NCBI RefSeq assembly: GCF_023073715.1
Contig: NZ_JADPKA010000076.1
Span: 32,846-96,845, forward strand
Source of the DNA: Bradyrhizobium sp. 164
Lineage (GTDB): Bacteria > Pseudomonadota > Alphaproteobacteria > Rhizobiales > Xanthobacteraceae
Reading direction: 5' to 3'
DNA: 64,000 nt
Part shown: piece by piece, positions 28,378 through 36,605 of the stretch
How the letters are laid out: the number at the start of each line of letters is the position of its first letter
Position numbering within the stretch: the stretch's first letter is position 1
Program-made: the position numbers and the translations under genes
The notes under the pieces: model-generated
Told to the model about the DNA's origin: nothing
The model's input: only the letters and a program-made list of their open reading frames with translations
The model's database searches: none

Positions 28378-28506
28378 GTCGTCTCTCCGTATCTTGGCTC
28401 AGACCAAGGACGAGCAAAGGGCACGCATTCCGACACCGGTGACAACTGTTTTTGTCGCCGGCGAGTGAAGCGGCTAGTCTTCGCTCAAACAATGGGAGGA
28501 AACCCG

Positions 28507-28821
28507 ATGCCATCAGCGTTCTTCGTCGTCCGCGCCACCCTCACCGACGCGAGCAAGCGCGCCGCCTTCGACAGATGGTACGAGACGGAACATCTGCCCG
28601 ATGCGGTGAGGGCGTTCGGCGTAGCCAAGGCCTGGCGGTTCTGGAGCCTGGACGATCCCTCGCTGCATCAGGCCATGTATCAGTTCGATGACGAGGCGAA
28701 GCTCGCGGCGATGCTGAAAGGTGATGCGCTGAAGCGCCTGACGGCCGACTTCAACCGCGACTGGCCCGAAGTGAGGCGCACGCGCGAGACGCTGGTGCTG
28801 GCGCAGGAGTTCGCGACGTAG
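28507..28821 (+). CDS. Small dimeric alpha-beta-barrel (EthD-like) protein
   Basis: A 104-residue protein. PSAFFVVRATLTDASKRAAFDRWYETEHLPDAV matches the EthD/DUF4286-like pattern in which a beta strand is followed by FxxWYxxEHLP. A strong ribosome binding site (TGGGAGGAAACCCG) sets ATG 28507; a frame from 28144 overlaps the GST and is rejected. Members of the fold bind or degrade small aromatic compounds; the role here is unknown. Confidence 0.78.
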   Translation: MPSAFFVVRATLTDASKRAAFDRWYETEHLPDAVRAFGVAKAWRFWSLDDPSLHQAMYQFDDEAKLAAMLKGDALKRLTADFNRDWPEVRRTRETLVLAQEFAT

Positions 28822-28940
28822 GCGACAGGCGATACCGTCCGCTTCTCATCGAAACTGAACGCATGATTCAGCTTCGGTTCATGTCGTCACCGCGAGACTT
28901 ACTCGGCATCACGGGCACGATGATCCAAGAGGAAGAAGTC

Positions 28941-29225
28941 ATGGAGCGCCGAAATTTTTTGAAACTTGCACTGGGGGTGACGGCGGGAGCCGCCGCCTTC
29001 GCTGCGACCGTGCAGGCCGCGCCGCTGTCACCGCAGCCACTCGCTGATCCCACCCGCATGCCGCAAGGTCACTCAGACGCTCATCCCGCAGTCACTACCA
29101 GCGAAGAAGCCGGGCAGGCGAAACCTGAGCAGGTGCACTGGCGTGGGCGCGGCCGGCATTGGGGCTGGCGCCACCGCCATTGGGGCTGGCGTCGCCGGCG
29201 CTGGCACCGCCGCCGTTACTGGTAA
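28941..29225 (+). CDS. Small exported protein with a Trp/Arg/His-rich tail
   Basis: A 94-residue protein. RRNFLKLALGVTAGAAAFAATVQA resembles a twin-arginine signal, so Tat export is possible. After a Pro/Thr-rich spacer the last 27 residues are nearly all Arg, His and Trp with GW repeats (GWRHRHWGWRRRRWHRRRYW). AAGAGGAAG precedes the ATG. Short exported proteins with aromatic/basic tails recur in this window (29364, 54563, 55252). Function unknown. Confidence 0.75.
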   Translation: MERRNFLKLALGVTAGAAAFAATVQAAPLSPQPLADPTRMPQGHSDAHPAVTTSEEAGQAKPEQVHWRGRGRHWGWRHRHWGWRRRRWHRRRYW

Positions 29226-29318
29226 GCCCGCGGCAACCGCGAATTGGACCGGGGATCGCCGCTGGCGGTCCCCGTCTCGCGCTCAAGGGACACCGTCGAC
29301 TAGCGCCAAAACGAAATT

Positions 29319-29350
29319 GGCCGCGCAGGCGGTCCCGCGCGGCCATTTTG
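29319..29350 (+). terminator. Hairpin after the small exported protein gene
   Basis: GGCCGCGC (29319-29326), 10-nt loop, GCGCGGCC (29337-29344), then ATTTTG. It lies between the plus-strand gene ending at 29225 and the convergent gene ending at 29364 and probably terminates the former. Confidence 0.6.
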
Positions 29351-29363
29351 CAATGCGAAAGGA

Positions 29364-29615
29364 TCAGAACGGACGGCAGCGGCCGGCGTACCAGCGGAAG
29401 CCATAGGGGCACGCGCGTGCGCGGGGCACCACGACGACCGGCGCCGGGGCGACCACTACGGGCGCGGGGCGCACAACGACTGCCCCGCGCATCGGACGGC
29501 AGCCGCCATAGGGGCCACGATACCAGCCGGGGCCGCAGCCGCCGGCGGCGCTGGCCGCTTCGCTGAAACCGACGACCGCGCTGGCGAGCATGACGGCGGC
29601 GAACAGGTATTTCAT
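29364..29615 (-). CDS. Small exported protein, GCGPGWYRGPYGGC motif
   Basis: An 83-residue protein with a signal peptide (MKYLFAAVMLASAVVGFSEAASA) and two cysteine-bearing blocks (GCGPGWYRGPYGGCRP; ARACPYGFRWYAGRCRPF) separated by a low-complexity Val/Pro/Ala repeat (VVVAPAPVVVVP). The GxGxxRGPxGxC pattern is common in small secreted proteins of Bradyrhizobium and Rhodopseudomonas. The four cysteines could form disulphides. Function unknown. GGAAGATCAA lies before ATG 29615. Confidence 0.78.
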   Translation of the reverse strand: MKYLFAAVMLASAVVGFSEAASAAGGCGPGWYRGPYGGCRPMRGAVVVRPAPVVVAPAPVVVVPRARACPYGFRWYAGRCRPF

Positions 29616-29804
29616 TTGATCTTCCTTCTGGTCCTTCGGGAGAGGCTTAGGGGATGGCGCTTGCGGCGAACAATGAATCAACAGACACGATTCGACACGT
29701 TAAATCGGGGACGTGCCGACACATCGCGATCCAAGCCTGCCAATCATGACCTGAATGCGGCACGAACATTGCTCCGCATGCCGCTTCACGCGATGGCGAC
29801 GGCA

Positions 29805-30815
29805 CTAGCGGCCAAGAAACTCCAGCACCAGCTCCCGATACTTCTCCAGCGCCTCCAGGAAGACGAGATGGCCGGTGTCCGGGATCACCTCGGCCCGCGC
29901 ATTCGGCATCTTTGCGGCGAACGCTTTCGCGAGTTCGGCATTCTGCCCCATCTTGGCGCGCAGCGCCTCCGGCGCGCTCACTCGTCCCGGCGCGTTGTGA
30001 TCGTCGGCGCCCATCACAAACAGCGTGGGCAGTGTGATGAGCGGGATCTCGTGTGCCACCGGCTCGCGATAGATCATCTGGCCGGAGCTGACGAAGGCGC
30101 GCAGCCAGCGCGGATAATCGGGGCTGCCCTTGATGTTGAAACGGGCATCGATGAACGGGGTGATCGCCTCCGGCGGCAGCTTGATCGAATAGTTGGTCTG
30201 GAGCTGCTTGCGATAGCCGTCCGCCGTGAGCTTGTCCTCGGTCTGGATCATCTTCTCGGTCGGCGTCGGCGGCACGTAGAGGCGGTAGTCCTCCAGTCCG
30301 ATCGGCGCGGTCAGCACCAGATGGGCGATGCGGTCGGGATAGGCGCGGGCGAGGCGCACACCGAGCATGCCGCCGAGCGAATGAGCGACGATCTCGGCCC
30401 TGTCGATCTTGAGATGATCGAGCAGCGCAATCGTGTTGCGCGCCAGCGTGTCGAAATGGAGTTCACCCTGCGGCTTGGAGGATTTGCCGAAGCCGACCTG
30501 GTCCGGCACGACCACGCGATAACCCGCCTCGCTCAGCATCTTGATCACGGGGGCCCAGTAGCTTGACGGGAAATTACGCCCGTGCAGCAGCACCACGGTG
30601 CGGCCGTTCGGCTCCGCGGCAGACACGTCCATATAGGCCATGCTGAGCTGCTCGCCGTCATTGACGAGCGGCAAGAGGTGCACGGGATAGGGATAGGCAA
30701 AGCCTTCGAGCGCGGCGCCATAGGGCTCGCGCGGCGCGGTGTCGGCGGCGCGGGCGGATGTGAGCGGGAATGCGAGGAGGGCGGCGCAGAGCGCGGCCCG
30801 GAGGAAGCGGTTCAT
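29805..30815 (-). CDS. Alpha/beta hydrolase, exported
   Basis: A 336-residue hydrolase with a signal peptide (MNRFLRAALCAALLAF... SARA). It has the oxyanion motif VVLLHGRNFPSSYW, the nucleophile elbow AHSLGGM and a late DTGHLVFLE with the catalytic His. The overall pattern is that of the haloalkane-dehalogenase/epoxide-hydrolase branch of single-domain hydrolases, but no substrate can be named. ATG 30815 is chosen because it begins the signal peptide; a longer frame to 30959 runs through repeat DNA. Confidence 0.88.
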   Translation of the reverse strand: MNRFLRAALCAALLAFPLTSARAADTAPREPYGAALEGFAYPYPVHLLPLVNDGEQLSMAYMDVSAAEPNGRTVVLLHGRNFPSSYWAPVIKMLSEAGYRVVVPDQVGFGKSSKPQGELHFDTLARNTIALLDHLKIDRAEIVAHSLGGMLGVRLARAYPDRIAHLVLTAPIGLEDYRLYVPPTPTEKMIQTEDKLTADGYRKQLQTNYSIKLPPEAITPFIDARFNIKGSPDYPRWLRAFVSSGQMIYREPVAHEIPLITLPTLFVMGADDHNAPGRVSAPEALRAKMGQNAELAKAFAAKMPNARAEVIPDTGHLVFLEALEKYRELVLEFLGR

Positions 30816-30837
30816 TGGGGGTCTCGTGTTTGGAGCC

Positions 30838-30917
30838 GTCATTCCGGGGCGCGTCGACGACGCGACCCCGGAATCTCGAGGTTCCGAGTTCGCTGCACCG
30901 CATCGCCCCGGGACGAC
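30838..30917. repeat. Dispersed inverted repeat, GTCATTCCGGGG family
   Basis: Starts GTCATTCCGGGGCGC and ends GCCCCGGGACGAC, with the central GAATCTCGAGGTTCCG. Two related copies occur at 44096-44175 and 59598-59718, sharing AA[TC]CTCGAG. The element follows the 5' side of the hydrolase gene. A further small hairpin (ATGGCCGGGTCAAGCCCGGCCAT) lies at about 30936-30960. Confidence 0.75.
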
Positions 30918-31010
30918 AGTGCGCATAAAGTGATGGATGGCCGGGTCAAGCCCGGCCATGACAACAATGGGAGTTCACACGGCATTGTGTGCCGTCACGC
31001 AGCTTCGTGA

Positions 31011-31709
31011 TCAGTCCTTGCCATTCCCGAACAGCGCAGCGAACTGTTTCTCGCCGGTGCGGGTGAAATTCACAACGCGGCTTCCGGGCGTGGCGTCGCG
31101 TGCGGCCCATTTGAGTTCGGCGAAGCGCTGCATCATGGCCGCCCCCAGTGTGCCGGCGAGATGATGCCGCCGCTCGCTCCAGTCGAGACAGGCCTTGCAC
31201 ACCGGGCGGCGCGGATGGGTCAGCATGTCGGGCGAGATCTGCAAATGCTTGGCGAGGAAGCGCTCGCCCTCCGCCGTCAGCTCGATCTCCTGCTTCTTCT
31301 GCCTGACCAGCTGCCGCGCGCGCATGGTGTCGAGCATCTGCACGCCGAGATCGCCGGCGAGATGGTCGTAGCAGATCCGCGCGCGCCGCAACGCCGGATC
31401 CTTCGGCCCGGTGCGCACGCGCATGTGGCCGGTCCGCGCGGCAAGCCCCGCCAGGCCCTCGAGCACGCCGGCGACGTCGTCATCGGTGAGGCGGTAGTAG
31501 CGATGCCGGCCCTGCTTCTCCGGCTCGACGAGGCCGCCGGCCTCGAGCTTCGACAGGTGCGAGCTCGCAGTCTGCGGCGTGATGCCGGCCTCCTGTGCCA
31601 ATTCGCTCGCGGTCAGCGCACGGCCGTTCATCAGCGCGGTGAGCATGTTGGCGCGCGCGGGATCGCCGACCAGGGAGGCGACCATGGCGATGTCAGGACC
31701 TGATTTCAT
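31011..31709 (-). CDS. ArsR-type winged-helix regulator with C-terminal extension
   Basis: A 232-residue protein. The first 95 residues form an ArsR HTH domain (DPARANMLTALMNGRALTASELAQEAGITPQTASSHLSKLEAGGLV, RHRYYRLTDDDVA). The rest is an extra domain with HPRRPVCKACLDWSERRHHLAG, whose cysteines and histidines could bind metal or sense redox. Fused ArsR proteins of this length are widespread in rhizobia. The regulated gene is unknown; the divergent small-protein genes are candidates. Confidence 0.85.
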   Translation of the reverse strand: MKSGPDIAMVASLVGDPARANMLTALMNGRALTASELAQEAGITPQTASSHLSKLEAGGLVEPEKQGRHRYYRLTDDDVAGVLEGLAGLAARTGHMRVRTGPKDPALRRARICYDHLAGDLGVQMLDTMRARQLVRQKKQEIELTAEGERFLAKHLQISPDMLTHPRRPVCKACLDWSERRHHLAGTLGAAMMQRFAELKWAARDATPGSRVVNFTRTGEKQFAALFGNGKD

Positions 31710-31805
31710 GCTTCGATGGTAGCCGAAGCATCAACGTCCGGCAAGGAGGTAGGTTTTCACCAAATCGTCATTGCGAACGACGGCGAAGCGATCCTCACTA
31801 CTTAA

Positions 31806-31910
31806 CCCTCATCCTGAGGAGCGCGCCTTTGCGCGCGTCTCGAAGGAGGAAGGCCCGGATGGTGGCCTCGCCCTTCGAGACGCCGCGCACGCGGCTCCTC
31901 AGGGTGAGGG
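31806..31910. repeat. Long imperfect inverted repeat upstream of the NIPSNAP-like gene
   Basis: CCCTCATCCTGAGGAGC at the left faces GCTCCTCAGGGTGAGGG at the right, with inner arms CTCGAAGG/CCTTCGAG. The segment before it (ATTGCGAACGACGGCGAAGCGATCC) is another known type of rhizobial repeat. Total about 105 bases between the regulator and the downstream gene. Confidence 0.75.
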
Positions 31911-31965
31911 GCTGACTTTGGTGATCGCTGCGCTCGCAACGACGACGGAAACACAGGAGCCCATC

Positions 31966-32274
31966 ATGTCCATCACCGTCTTCATCCGCTACCAGCTTGA
32001 TCCATTCAAGCGCGCCCAATTCGAGGAATATTCGAAACGCTGGCTCACCATCATCCCGAAATGCGGCGGCGACCTGATCGGCTACTTCATGCCGCATGAG
32101 GGCACCAACAACATCGCCTTCGCGCTGATCACCTTCGAGAGTCTGGCCGCCTATGAAGCCTATCGGGCGCGGCTGCGGCAGGACGCCGAAGGCATGGCGA
32201 ACTTCCATTTCGCCGAGGAGAACAAGTTCATCCTCGCGGAAGAGCGCACCTTCCTGCGCAAGGTGGTATTGTAG
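31966..32274 (+). CDS. NIPSNAP-like family protein
   Basis: A 102-residue dimeric ferredoxin-like protein. MSITVFIRYQLDPFKRAQFEEYSKRW, GGDLIGYFMPHEGTNNIAFALITFESLAAYEAYRARL are typical of bacterial NIPSNAP proteins. Preceded by ACAGGAGCCC. The longer open frame from 31771 consists of repeat DNA and is rejected. Paired with an antibiotic-biosynthesis-monooxygenase-like gene 28 nt downstream, which has the same fold. Confidence 0.82.
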   Translation: MSITVFIRYQLDPFKRAQFEEYSKRWLTIIPKCGGDLIGYFMPHEGTNNIAFALITFESLAAYEAYRARLRQDAEGMANFHFAEENKFILAEERTFLRKVVL

Positions 32275-32302
32275 GCCACGACATCGTTAGCAGGAGACGC
32301 CC

Positions 32303-32653
32303 ATGATCGCCGTGATCTTCGAAGTCTGGCCGAAGCCGGAACACCGCCAGGACTATTTCGACCTCGCGGCCGATCTGAAGCCCATCCTGCAAACCATCGA
32401 CGGCTTCATCTCGGTCGAGCGCTTCGAGAGCCTGACCGAGAAGGGCAAGATCCTGTCGGTATCGTTCTGGCGGGATGAGGCGGCCGTGCAAGCCTGGCGC
32501 AACACGATGGAGCATCGCCGTACCCAGGCCACAGGCAGGGCGAAGATCTTCGCCGATTATCATTTGCGCATCGCCAGCGTCATCCGTGACTACGGCATGA
32601 ATGATCGCGAGCAGGCGCCGAAGGACAGCCGCGCCGTGCACGATGCACACTAG
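32303..32653 (+). CDS. Antibiotic biosynthesis monooxygenase (ABM) domain protein
   Basis: A 116-residue protein with the ABM fold: MIAVIFEVWPKPEHRQDYFDLAADLKP, then GFISVERFES and ILSVSFWRDEAAVQAWRNTMEHR. Members act as cofactor-free oxygenases or as small-molecule binding proteins; catalysis is not implied. CAGGAGACGCCC is a good ribosome binding site. The stop lies in a short tandem repeat. Confidence 0.85.
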   Translation: MIAVIFEVWPKPEHRQDYFDLAADLKPILQTIDGFISVERFESLTEKGKILSVSFWRDEAAVQAWRNTMEHRRTQATGRAKIFADYHLRIASVIRDYGMNDREQAPKDSRAVHDAH

Positions 32654-32720
32654 CGCTGCCCGGGCGCGCACTTGCGCTGCCGGGCGCGCACTAGTGCTGC
32701 CGGGCGCGCACTAGCGCTGC
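32649..32720. repeat. Short tandem repeat, about 20-bp unit
   Basis: Unit ACTAGCGCTGCCGGGCGCGC: copies at 32649-32669 (one extra C), 32670-32689 (one T for A), 32690-32709 (one T for C) and a partial copy from 32710. The array begins inside the stop region of the ABM gene and ends before the ribosome binding site of the next gene, a likely site of copy-number change. Confidence 0.85.
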
Positions 32721-32765
32721 CCTGAATGCGCGCCTATGTCTTCGCGGCCAATAAGGGAGAGAAAC

Positions 32766-33575
32766 ATGCACGTGACAACCGCTGACAAGCGCGCGACGTT
32801 CAGGAAGATGCACGAGAGCGGCTGCTTCATCCTGCCCAATCCGGTTGACGTCGGCAGCGCCAAGGCGTTGCAGCATCTCGGTTTCAAGGCGATTGCGTCA
32901 TCGAGCGCGGGCTTTGCCTGGACCATCGGCAAGGCCGATAATCACGTCAGCGTCGAGGAGGTCTGTCAGCATCTGGCAGCATTGAGCTCCGCCGTCGACA
33001 TTCCCGTGAATGCGGATTTCGAGGGCGGCTTTGCCGTCGAGCCGGACAAGGTCGCTGACAATGTCGAGCGCTGTGTCCGCACCGGCGTTGCCGGCCTGTC
33101 GATCGAGGATTCCACCGGTGACAAGGCCAAGCCGCTCTACGACCGCGCGCTCGCGGTCGAGCGGATCAAGGCCTCGCGCAAGGCGATCGGCGACAGCGGC
33201 ACGCTGCTGGTCGGCCGCTGCGAGGCTTATCTTTGGGGCGCGACCGATCTCAAGCTCGTCATCGACCGGCTCACCGCCTACGCGGACGCCGGCGCTGATT
33301 GCCTTTATGCGCCGGGCCTGAAGAGCCGCGAGGACATTGCGGCGGTGGTGAAGGCGGTGCATCCAAAACCGTTCAATCTCCTGGTCGGCGGCTCCGGCCT
33401 GTCGTTGCAGCAGGCGGCCGATCTCGGCGTGCGTCGCATCAGCGTCGGCGGATCGCTCGCCCGCGCCGCCTGGGGCGGTTTCATGCGCGCGGCCAAGGAA
33501 ATGGCGGAGCAGGGGACCTTCACCGAGCTCGGCAATGGCTATTCCGGCGGCGAGCTCAACAAGATGTTCAGCTGA
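32766..33575 (+). CDS. Isocitrate lyase/PEP mutase superfamily protein
   Basis: A 269-residue TIM-barrel protein. It has CFILPNPVDVGSAKALQHLGFKAIASSSAG, the Mg-binding motif NADFEGGFA and GLSIEDSTGD. The ICL-type catalytic KKCGH is absent, so it is not isocitrate lyase. The closest functional guesses are PEP mutase, 2-methylisocitrate lyase-like or oxaloacetate decarboxylase activities. AAGGGAGAGAAAC precedes ATG 32766. Confidence 0.85.
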   Translation: MHVTTADKRATFRKMHESGCFILPNPVDVGSAKALQHLGFKAIASSSAGFAWTIGKADNHVSVEEVCQHLAALSSAVDIPVNADFEGGFAVEPDKVADNVERCVRTGVAGLSIEDSTGDKAKPLYDRALAVERIKASRKAIGDSGTLLVGRCEAYLWGATDLKLVIDRLTAYADAGADCLYAPGLKSREDIAAVVKAVHPKPFNLLVGGSGLSLQQAADLGVRRISVGGSLARAAWGGFMRAAKEMAEQGTFTELGNGYSGGELNKMFS

Positions 33576-33586
33576 CCCAAAGGAAA

Positions 33587-33616
33587 AGCGGCGGGACCTT
33601 TTTGGGTCCCGCCGCT
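33587..33616. terminator. Bidirectional terminator between convergent genes
   Basis: AGCGGCGGGACC (33587-33598), 6-nt loop TTTTTG, GGTCCCGCCGCT (33605-33616): a 12-bp perfect stem. On the minus strand TTTTCC follows, giving a T-tract for the gene at 33761-34150. It starts 12 nt after the stop of the lyase gene. Confidence 0.75.
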
Positions 33617-33647
33617 CTCGTAGCCTCTCGGTGTCCTGCCCCGCCTA

Positions 33648-33688
33648 GTGCGCAATTGCGCACGGGCCGGGCATCCAGTACGCCGCGG
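33648..33688. repeat. GTGCGCAATTGCGCAC palindrome with adjacent repeat fragment
   Basis: A 16-nt perfect palindrome (33648-33663) followed by ATCCAGTACGCCGCGGC (33672-33688), which matches 63526-63542 at 16 of 17 positions. The same palindrome occurs twice at 59626-59685. Lies in the convergent gap. Confidence 0.7.
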
Positions 33689-33760
33689 CTTTTGATTTGG
33701 CCACGACGGTCTCGGAGTGCTGGGTCCCGCCAGGTCAGCGGGCGAGCTATCGTGTTACTT

Positions 33761-34150
33761 TTACTTCGCGCCGTCAGACGGCGTCTGCGTATCGGGCGCC
33801 GGCTTGCTCGGTGCTGCACCCGTGGTCACGCCCGGCCCGGTGTTGTTGCGCGGCGTCACGTCGCGCATGCCGGGAGGCGCGGTCGGATTGGTCGGCTGCG
33901 TCTGCGCGGTCTGCGACGTCGGCGCGTTGCTGGCCTGGTTGGTCGTGCTGGTATTGTTCAGGCCGTAGAACACGGCACCCAGCACCAGCGCAATCGCAAC
34001 GGCGAACAGCGCAACCTTGCCGCTGGAGGCGGGGCCTTCGCCAAGCTCGGGATCGGCCTGAAGGTCGGCATCCCGGCGCGCCGCGCGAAGATACTCATCG
34101 TCGGCGAGGTTCGGGCGGTACGGATCGTTGGGAAAACGGTCGTCAGCCAT
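33761..34150 (-). CDS. Single-pass membrane protein with Thr/Gln/Pro-rich periplasmic tail
   Basis: A 129-residue protein. An acidic, Arg-containing cytoplasmic segment (MADDRFPNDPYRPNLADDEYLRAARRDADL) leads to one membrane helix (about 46-67: VALFAVAIALVLGAVFYGL) and a low-complexity tail (TTNQASNAPTSQTAQTQPTNP...). This design is common in Bradyrhizobium. Function unknown. The start ATG 34150 is chosen as MADDRFPND; the frame continues upstream without a good site. Confidence 0.72.
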   Translation of the reverse strand: MADDRFPNDPYRPNLADDEYLRAARRDADLQADPELGEGPASSGKVALFAVAIALVLGAVFYGLNNTSTTNQASNAPTSQTAQTQPTNPTAPPGMRDVTPRNNTGPGVTTGAAPSKPAPDTQTPSDGAK

Positions 34151-34307
34151 CGATTGGTCTCCTCGGGTTATTGCCGCGGGACAACCCGTGGATGCGAGAT
34201 TCCGTTCCCGGCGCTTTATGCTTTCGTCGCATGTTGCTCCCGCCGCGGGAATCAGGACCTTGTCTACGGGAACCGTGGACCAGGTTCCACAGAGGGAGAA
34301 CAAATCC

Positions 34308-34952
34308 ATGTGGAGCCTGCCGCCGACGGACGGCGTCCTGCATCTTCTGGCGTTGGTCGCCTTGACGGCGGAGGGCATGACGGCCGCGCTGGCCGCCGGT
34401 CGAGGGAGCATGGACTATGTCGGCGTTTGTCTTCTCGCCTGCGTGACCGCGCTTGGCGGTGGCACACTGCGCGACCTGTTTCTCGGTCACTATCCGCTGG
34501 TGTGGGTCGCCAACCCGATCTACCTCGCGCTGCCGGGCGGGGCAGCGCTGCTGACGATCCTGATCGCGCGGCTGGTGCATCGGCTGCACCTCGCTTTCAT
34601 CGTTCTCGATGCCATCGGCCTCGTCGTCTTCACCATGATCGGCTGCAATGTCGGCTGGCAGATGGATGCCTCGCTGCCGATCGTGATCGTCTCGGGCATG
34701 GTGACAGGCTGCGCCGGCGGCGTGCTGCGCGACGTGCTCTGCAACGACGTGCCGCTCCTGTTCCGATCCGAACTCTACGCCAGCGTCTCGGTCGTGACCG
34801 GGCTGTTCTACGCCACCGCCTTCGCTCTCAATCTCAATGCCGAGCTCTGGACGATCCTGACCTTCGTGCTCGGCCTCAGCTTCCGTCTGCTCGCGGTCCG
34901 CTACAGATGGGAGATGCCGAAATTCGTGTTCACCGGGGATGAAAAGAAATAG
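34308..34952 (+). CDS. Trimeric intracellular cation channel (TRIC/UPF0126) family protein
   Basis: A 214-residue membrane protein with seven hydrophobic helices forming two inverted three-helix repeats plus one. The repeat signature appears twice: CVTALGGGTLRDLFLG and MVTGCAGGVLRDVLCNDVP. Bacterial members (YicG/YadS, glycine-transporter-like or K+ channels) share the GGGxxRD motif. AGAGGGAGAACAAATCC precedes the ATG. Transported ion or solute unproven. Confidence 0.9.
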   Translation: MWSLPPTDGVLHLLALVALTAEGMTAALAAGRGSMDYVGVCLLACVTALGGGTLRDLFLGHYPLVWVANPIYLALPGGAALLTILIARLVHRLHLAFIVLDAIGLVVFTMIGCNVGWQMDASLPIVIVSGMVTGCAGGVLRDVLCNDVPLLFRSELYASVSVVTGLFYATAFALNLNAELWTILTFVLGLSFRLLAVRYRWEMPKFVFTGDEKK

Positions 34953-34984
34953 CGCGCTTTCTTCGCCTCGCTCCGCTTGCGAGA

Positions 34985-35055
34985 GGCCGACGCGCGAAGC
35001 GCGGCCCGATGACAGGCTCCGCGAAGCAAATCCAGAATCCCTCCGCGAAAGACTT
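34985..35055. repeat. Repeat fragment containing CCCGATGACAGGCTCCG
   Basis: The 17-mer at 35005-35021 recurs exactly at 63500-63516 near the right end. The surrounding GAGGCCGACGCGCGAAGCGCGGCCC includes an imperfect inverted repeat. It lies at the convergent end of the TRIC and cytochrome genes. Confidence 0.6.
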
Positions 35056-35097
35056 TGGATTGCTCGCCAATGACCGAGAGAAGGCGACGGCGCGGAT

Positions 35098-36324
35098 TTA
35101 CGGCTCTTCCTTCCTCGCCTTTGCCACCTGCGCCGGCGTCACCATTGGGCCCGCATTGCCCCAGGAATTGCGGATGTAGTTCGTCACTGCCGCGATCTCG
35201 TCGTCGGACAATTGCTTGGCATAGGCCGGCATCTCGGCGGTGTTGGGCGCGCGCGCCGTCGTCACGGTGTGGGCGCCATCGAGGATGATGCGCAAGGTGG
35301 AGGACGGATTGACCGATTGCAGCAGGGCGTTGCCGGGCAGCGGCGGATAGATCCGTGGGCTGCCTGTGCCGTCGGCCTCGTGGCAGGCGACACAGAGCTT
35401 TGCGTAGACCGCCTGGCCGGCCTTCATCTCGGCAACGTCAGCCGGCGTCACGATGGTCTCGCGCCGCGCCGGCGGCAGGCTCTTCAGGTAGACCGCGATC
35501 GCACGCACGTCGGCATCGCTCATCTTCGAGGTCGAGTTGACGATCACCTCCGCCATCGGCCCGCCGGCATGGCTTTTGGCGTTGCGGCCGCTTTGCAGAT
35601 ATTCGGTGATATCGTCGGCGCTCCACGACTTCAGCCCGGTGCGCGCGGCGCCGTCGAGCCTTGGGGCATACCAACCGCCGACCTCGTTGCCGGACAGCGC
35701 CTGCGCTTGCTTGTCCGCGCCAAAATAGTTCTTCGGCGTGTGGCAGGCGCCGCAATGGCCGAGACCGGTGACGAGATAGCCGCCTCTGTTCCACGCGGCG
35801 CTCTGGCTCTGGTCCGGCTCGAACAGGCCGGGCTTAAAGTACATATAGTTCCACACCCGCATCAGCCCGCGATAACCGAACGGCCAGCGCAGCTCCGGCG
35901 GCTTGTTGCGGTTGGCGACGGGCGCCAGCGTTCCCAGATAGGCCCGGATCGCCAGCGTGTCGTCCTTCGTCATCCGCGTGAAATAGGGATAGGGAAACGC
36001 CGGGTAGTAGTTCGAACCGTCAGGCGCGAGGCCATAGCGCAAGGCGCGCGTGAAGTCGGCATCGGTCCAGGCGCCGATCCCGACGTCGCGGTCTGGCGTC
36101 AGGTTTGGCGCGTAGATCGCACCGAAGGGCGTATCGATGCGCTTTCCGCCGGCGAACGGCTTTGCCGGATCGGCGGTGTGGCAGCCCGCGCAGTTGCCGG
36201 CTTCGACCAGCGTCTTGCCGTAGGCGATCAGCTCCGGCGAGGGCTCGGCGGCGCGGGCTGCGCCTTCAACTGCACTGCACAACGCCAAACCCACGAGAGC
36301 CGAGCCAGCCAGAATCGTCCGCAT
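35098..36324 (-). CDS. Triheme cytochrome c, alcohol/sugar dehydrogenase-subunit type
   Basis: A 408-residue exported cytochrome (signal peptide 1-26). Three CxxCH heme sites: CAGCH (45-49), CGACH (191-195) and CVACH (311-315). The spacing is that of the membrane-associated cytochrome subunits of gluconate/alcohol dehydrogenases, which pass electrons to ubiquinone. PYFTRMTKDDTLAIRAYL and NYFGADKQ are typical. No dehydrogenase subunit is adjacent, so the partner must be elsewhere or another donor is used. GGAGAGGCTTTCG precedes the ATG. Confidence 0.9.
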   Translation of the reverse strand: MRTILAGSALVGLALCSAVEGAARAAEPSPELIAYGKTLVEAGNCAGCHTADPAKPFAGGKRIDTPFGAIYAPNLTPDRDVGIGAWTDADFTRALRYGLAPDGSNYYPAFPYPYFTRMTKDDTLAIRAYLGTLAPVANRNKPPELRWPFGYRGLMRVWNYMYFKPGLFEPDQSQSAAWNRGGYLVTGLGHCGACHTPKNYFGADKQAQALSGNEVGGWYAPRLDGAARTGLKSWSADDITEYLQSGRNAKSHAGGPMAEVIVNSTSKMSDADVRAIAVYLKSLPPARRETIVTPADVAEMKAGQAVYAKLCVACHEADGTGSPRIYPPLPGNALLQSVNPSSTLRIILDGAHTVTTARAPNTAEMPAYAKQLSDDEIAAVTNYIRNSWGNAGPMVTPAQVAKARKEEP

Positions 36325-36605
36325 CGAAAGCCTCTCCTGCGACCAATCGACGTCGTCCCGCAGTATAGGGGCCTCACGTCATTTCGCGACGGCGGGGGTA
36401 TGGTGACACAAATTGAAAACGCCCAGCGTGTTTCAGGCCACGAAATTGCTATTTTTACCCGGCGCTCCCTTTGCTCCAGATTTGTGATGCGGAGCGTGAA
36501 ATTTCCGACATAGAGTGGCGGAGATGGTCGGCGCGCCCTAGCTAAAAATGACGGGCAGGCAACGGCTTAAGTGGCCAAAGGCCAAGAAGGGCGGAAGAGG
36601 ACAGC

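Noticed and set aside
29616..30566. 316-residue open frame antisense to the alpha/beta hydrolase
   Set aside because: The opposite strand encodes a complete hydrolase; this frame has no motif or ribosome binding site.
33299..34942. 547-residue open frame on the plus strand
   Set aside because: Overlaps three better-supported genes in other frames and runs through repeat DNA.
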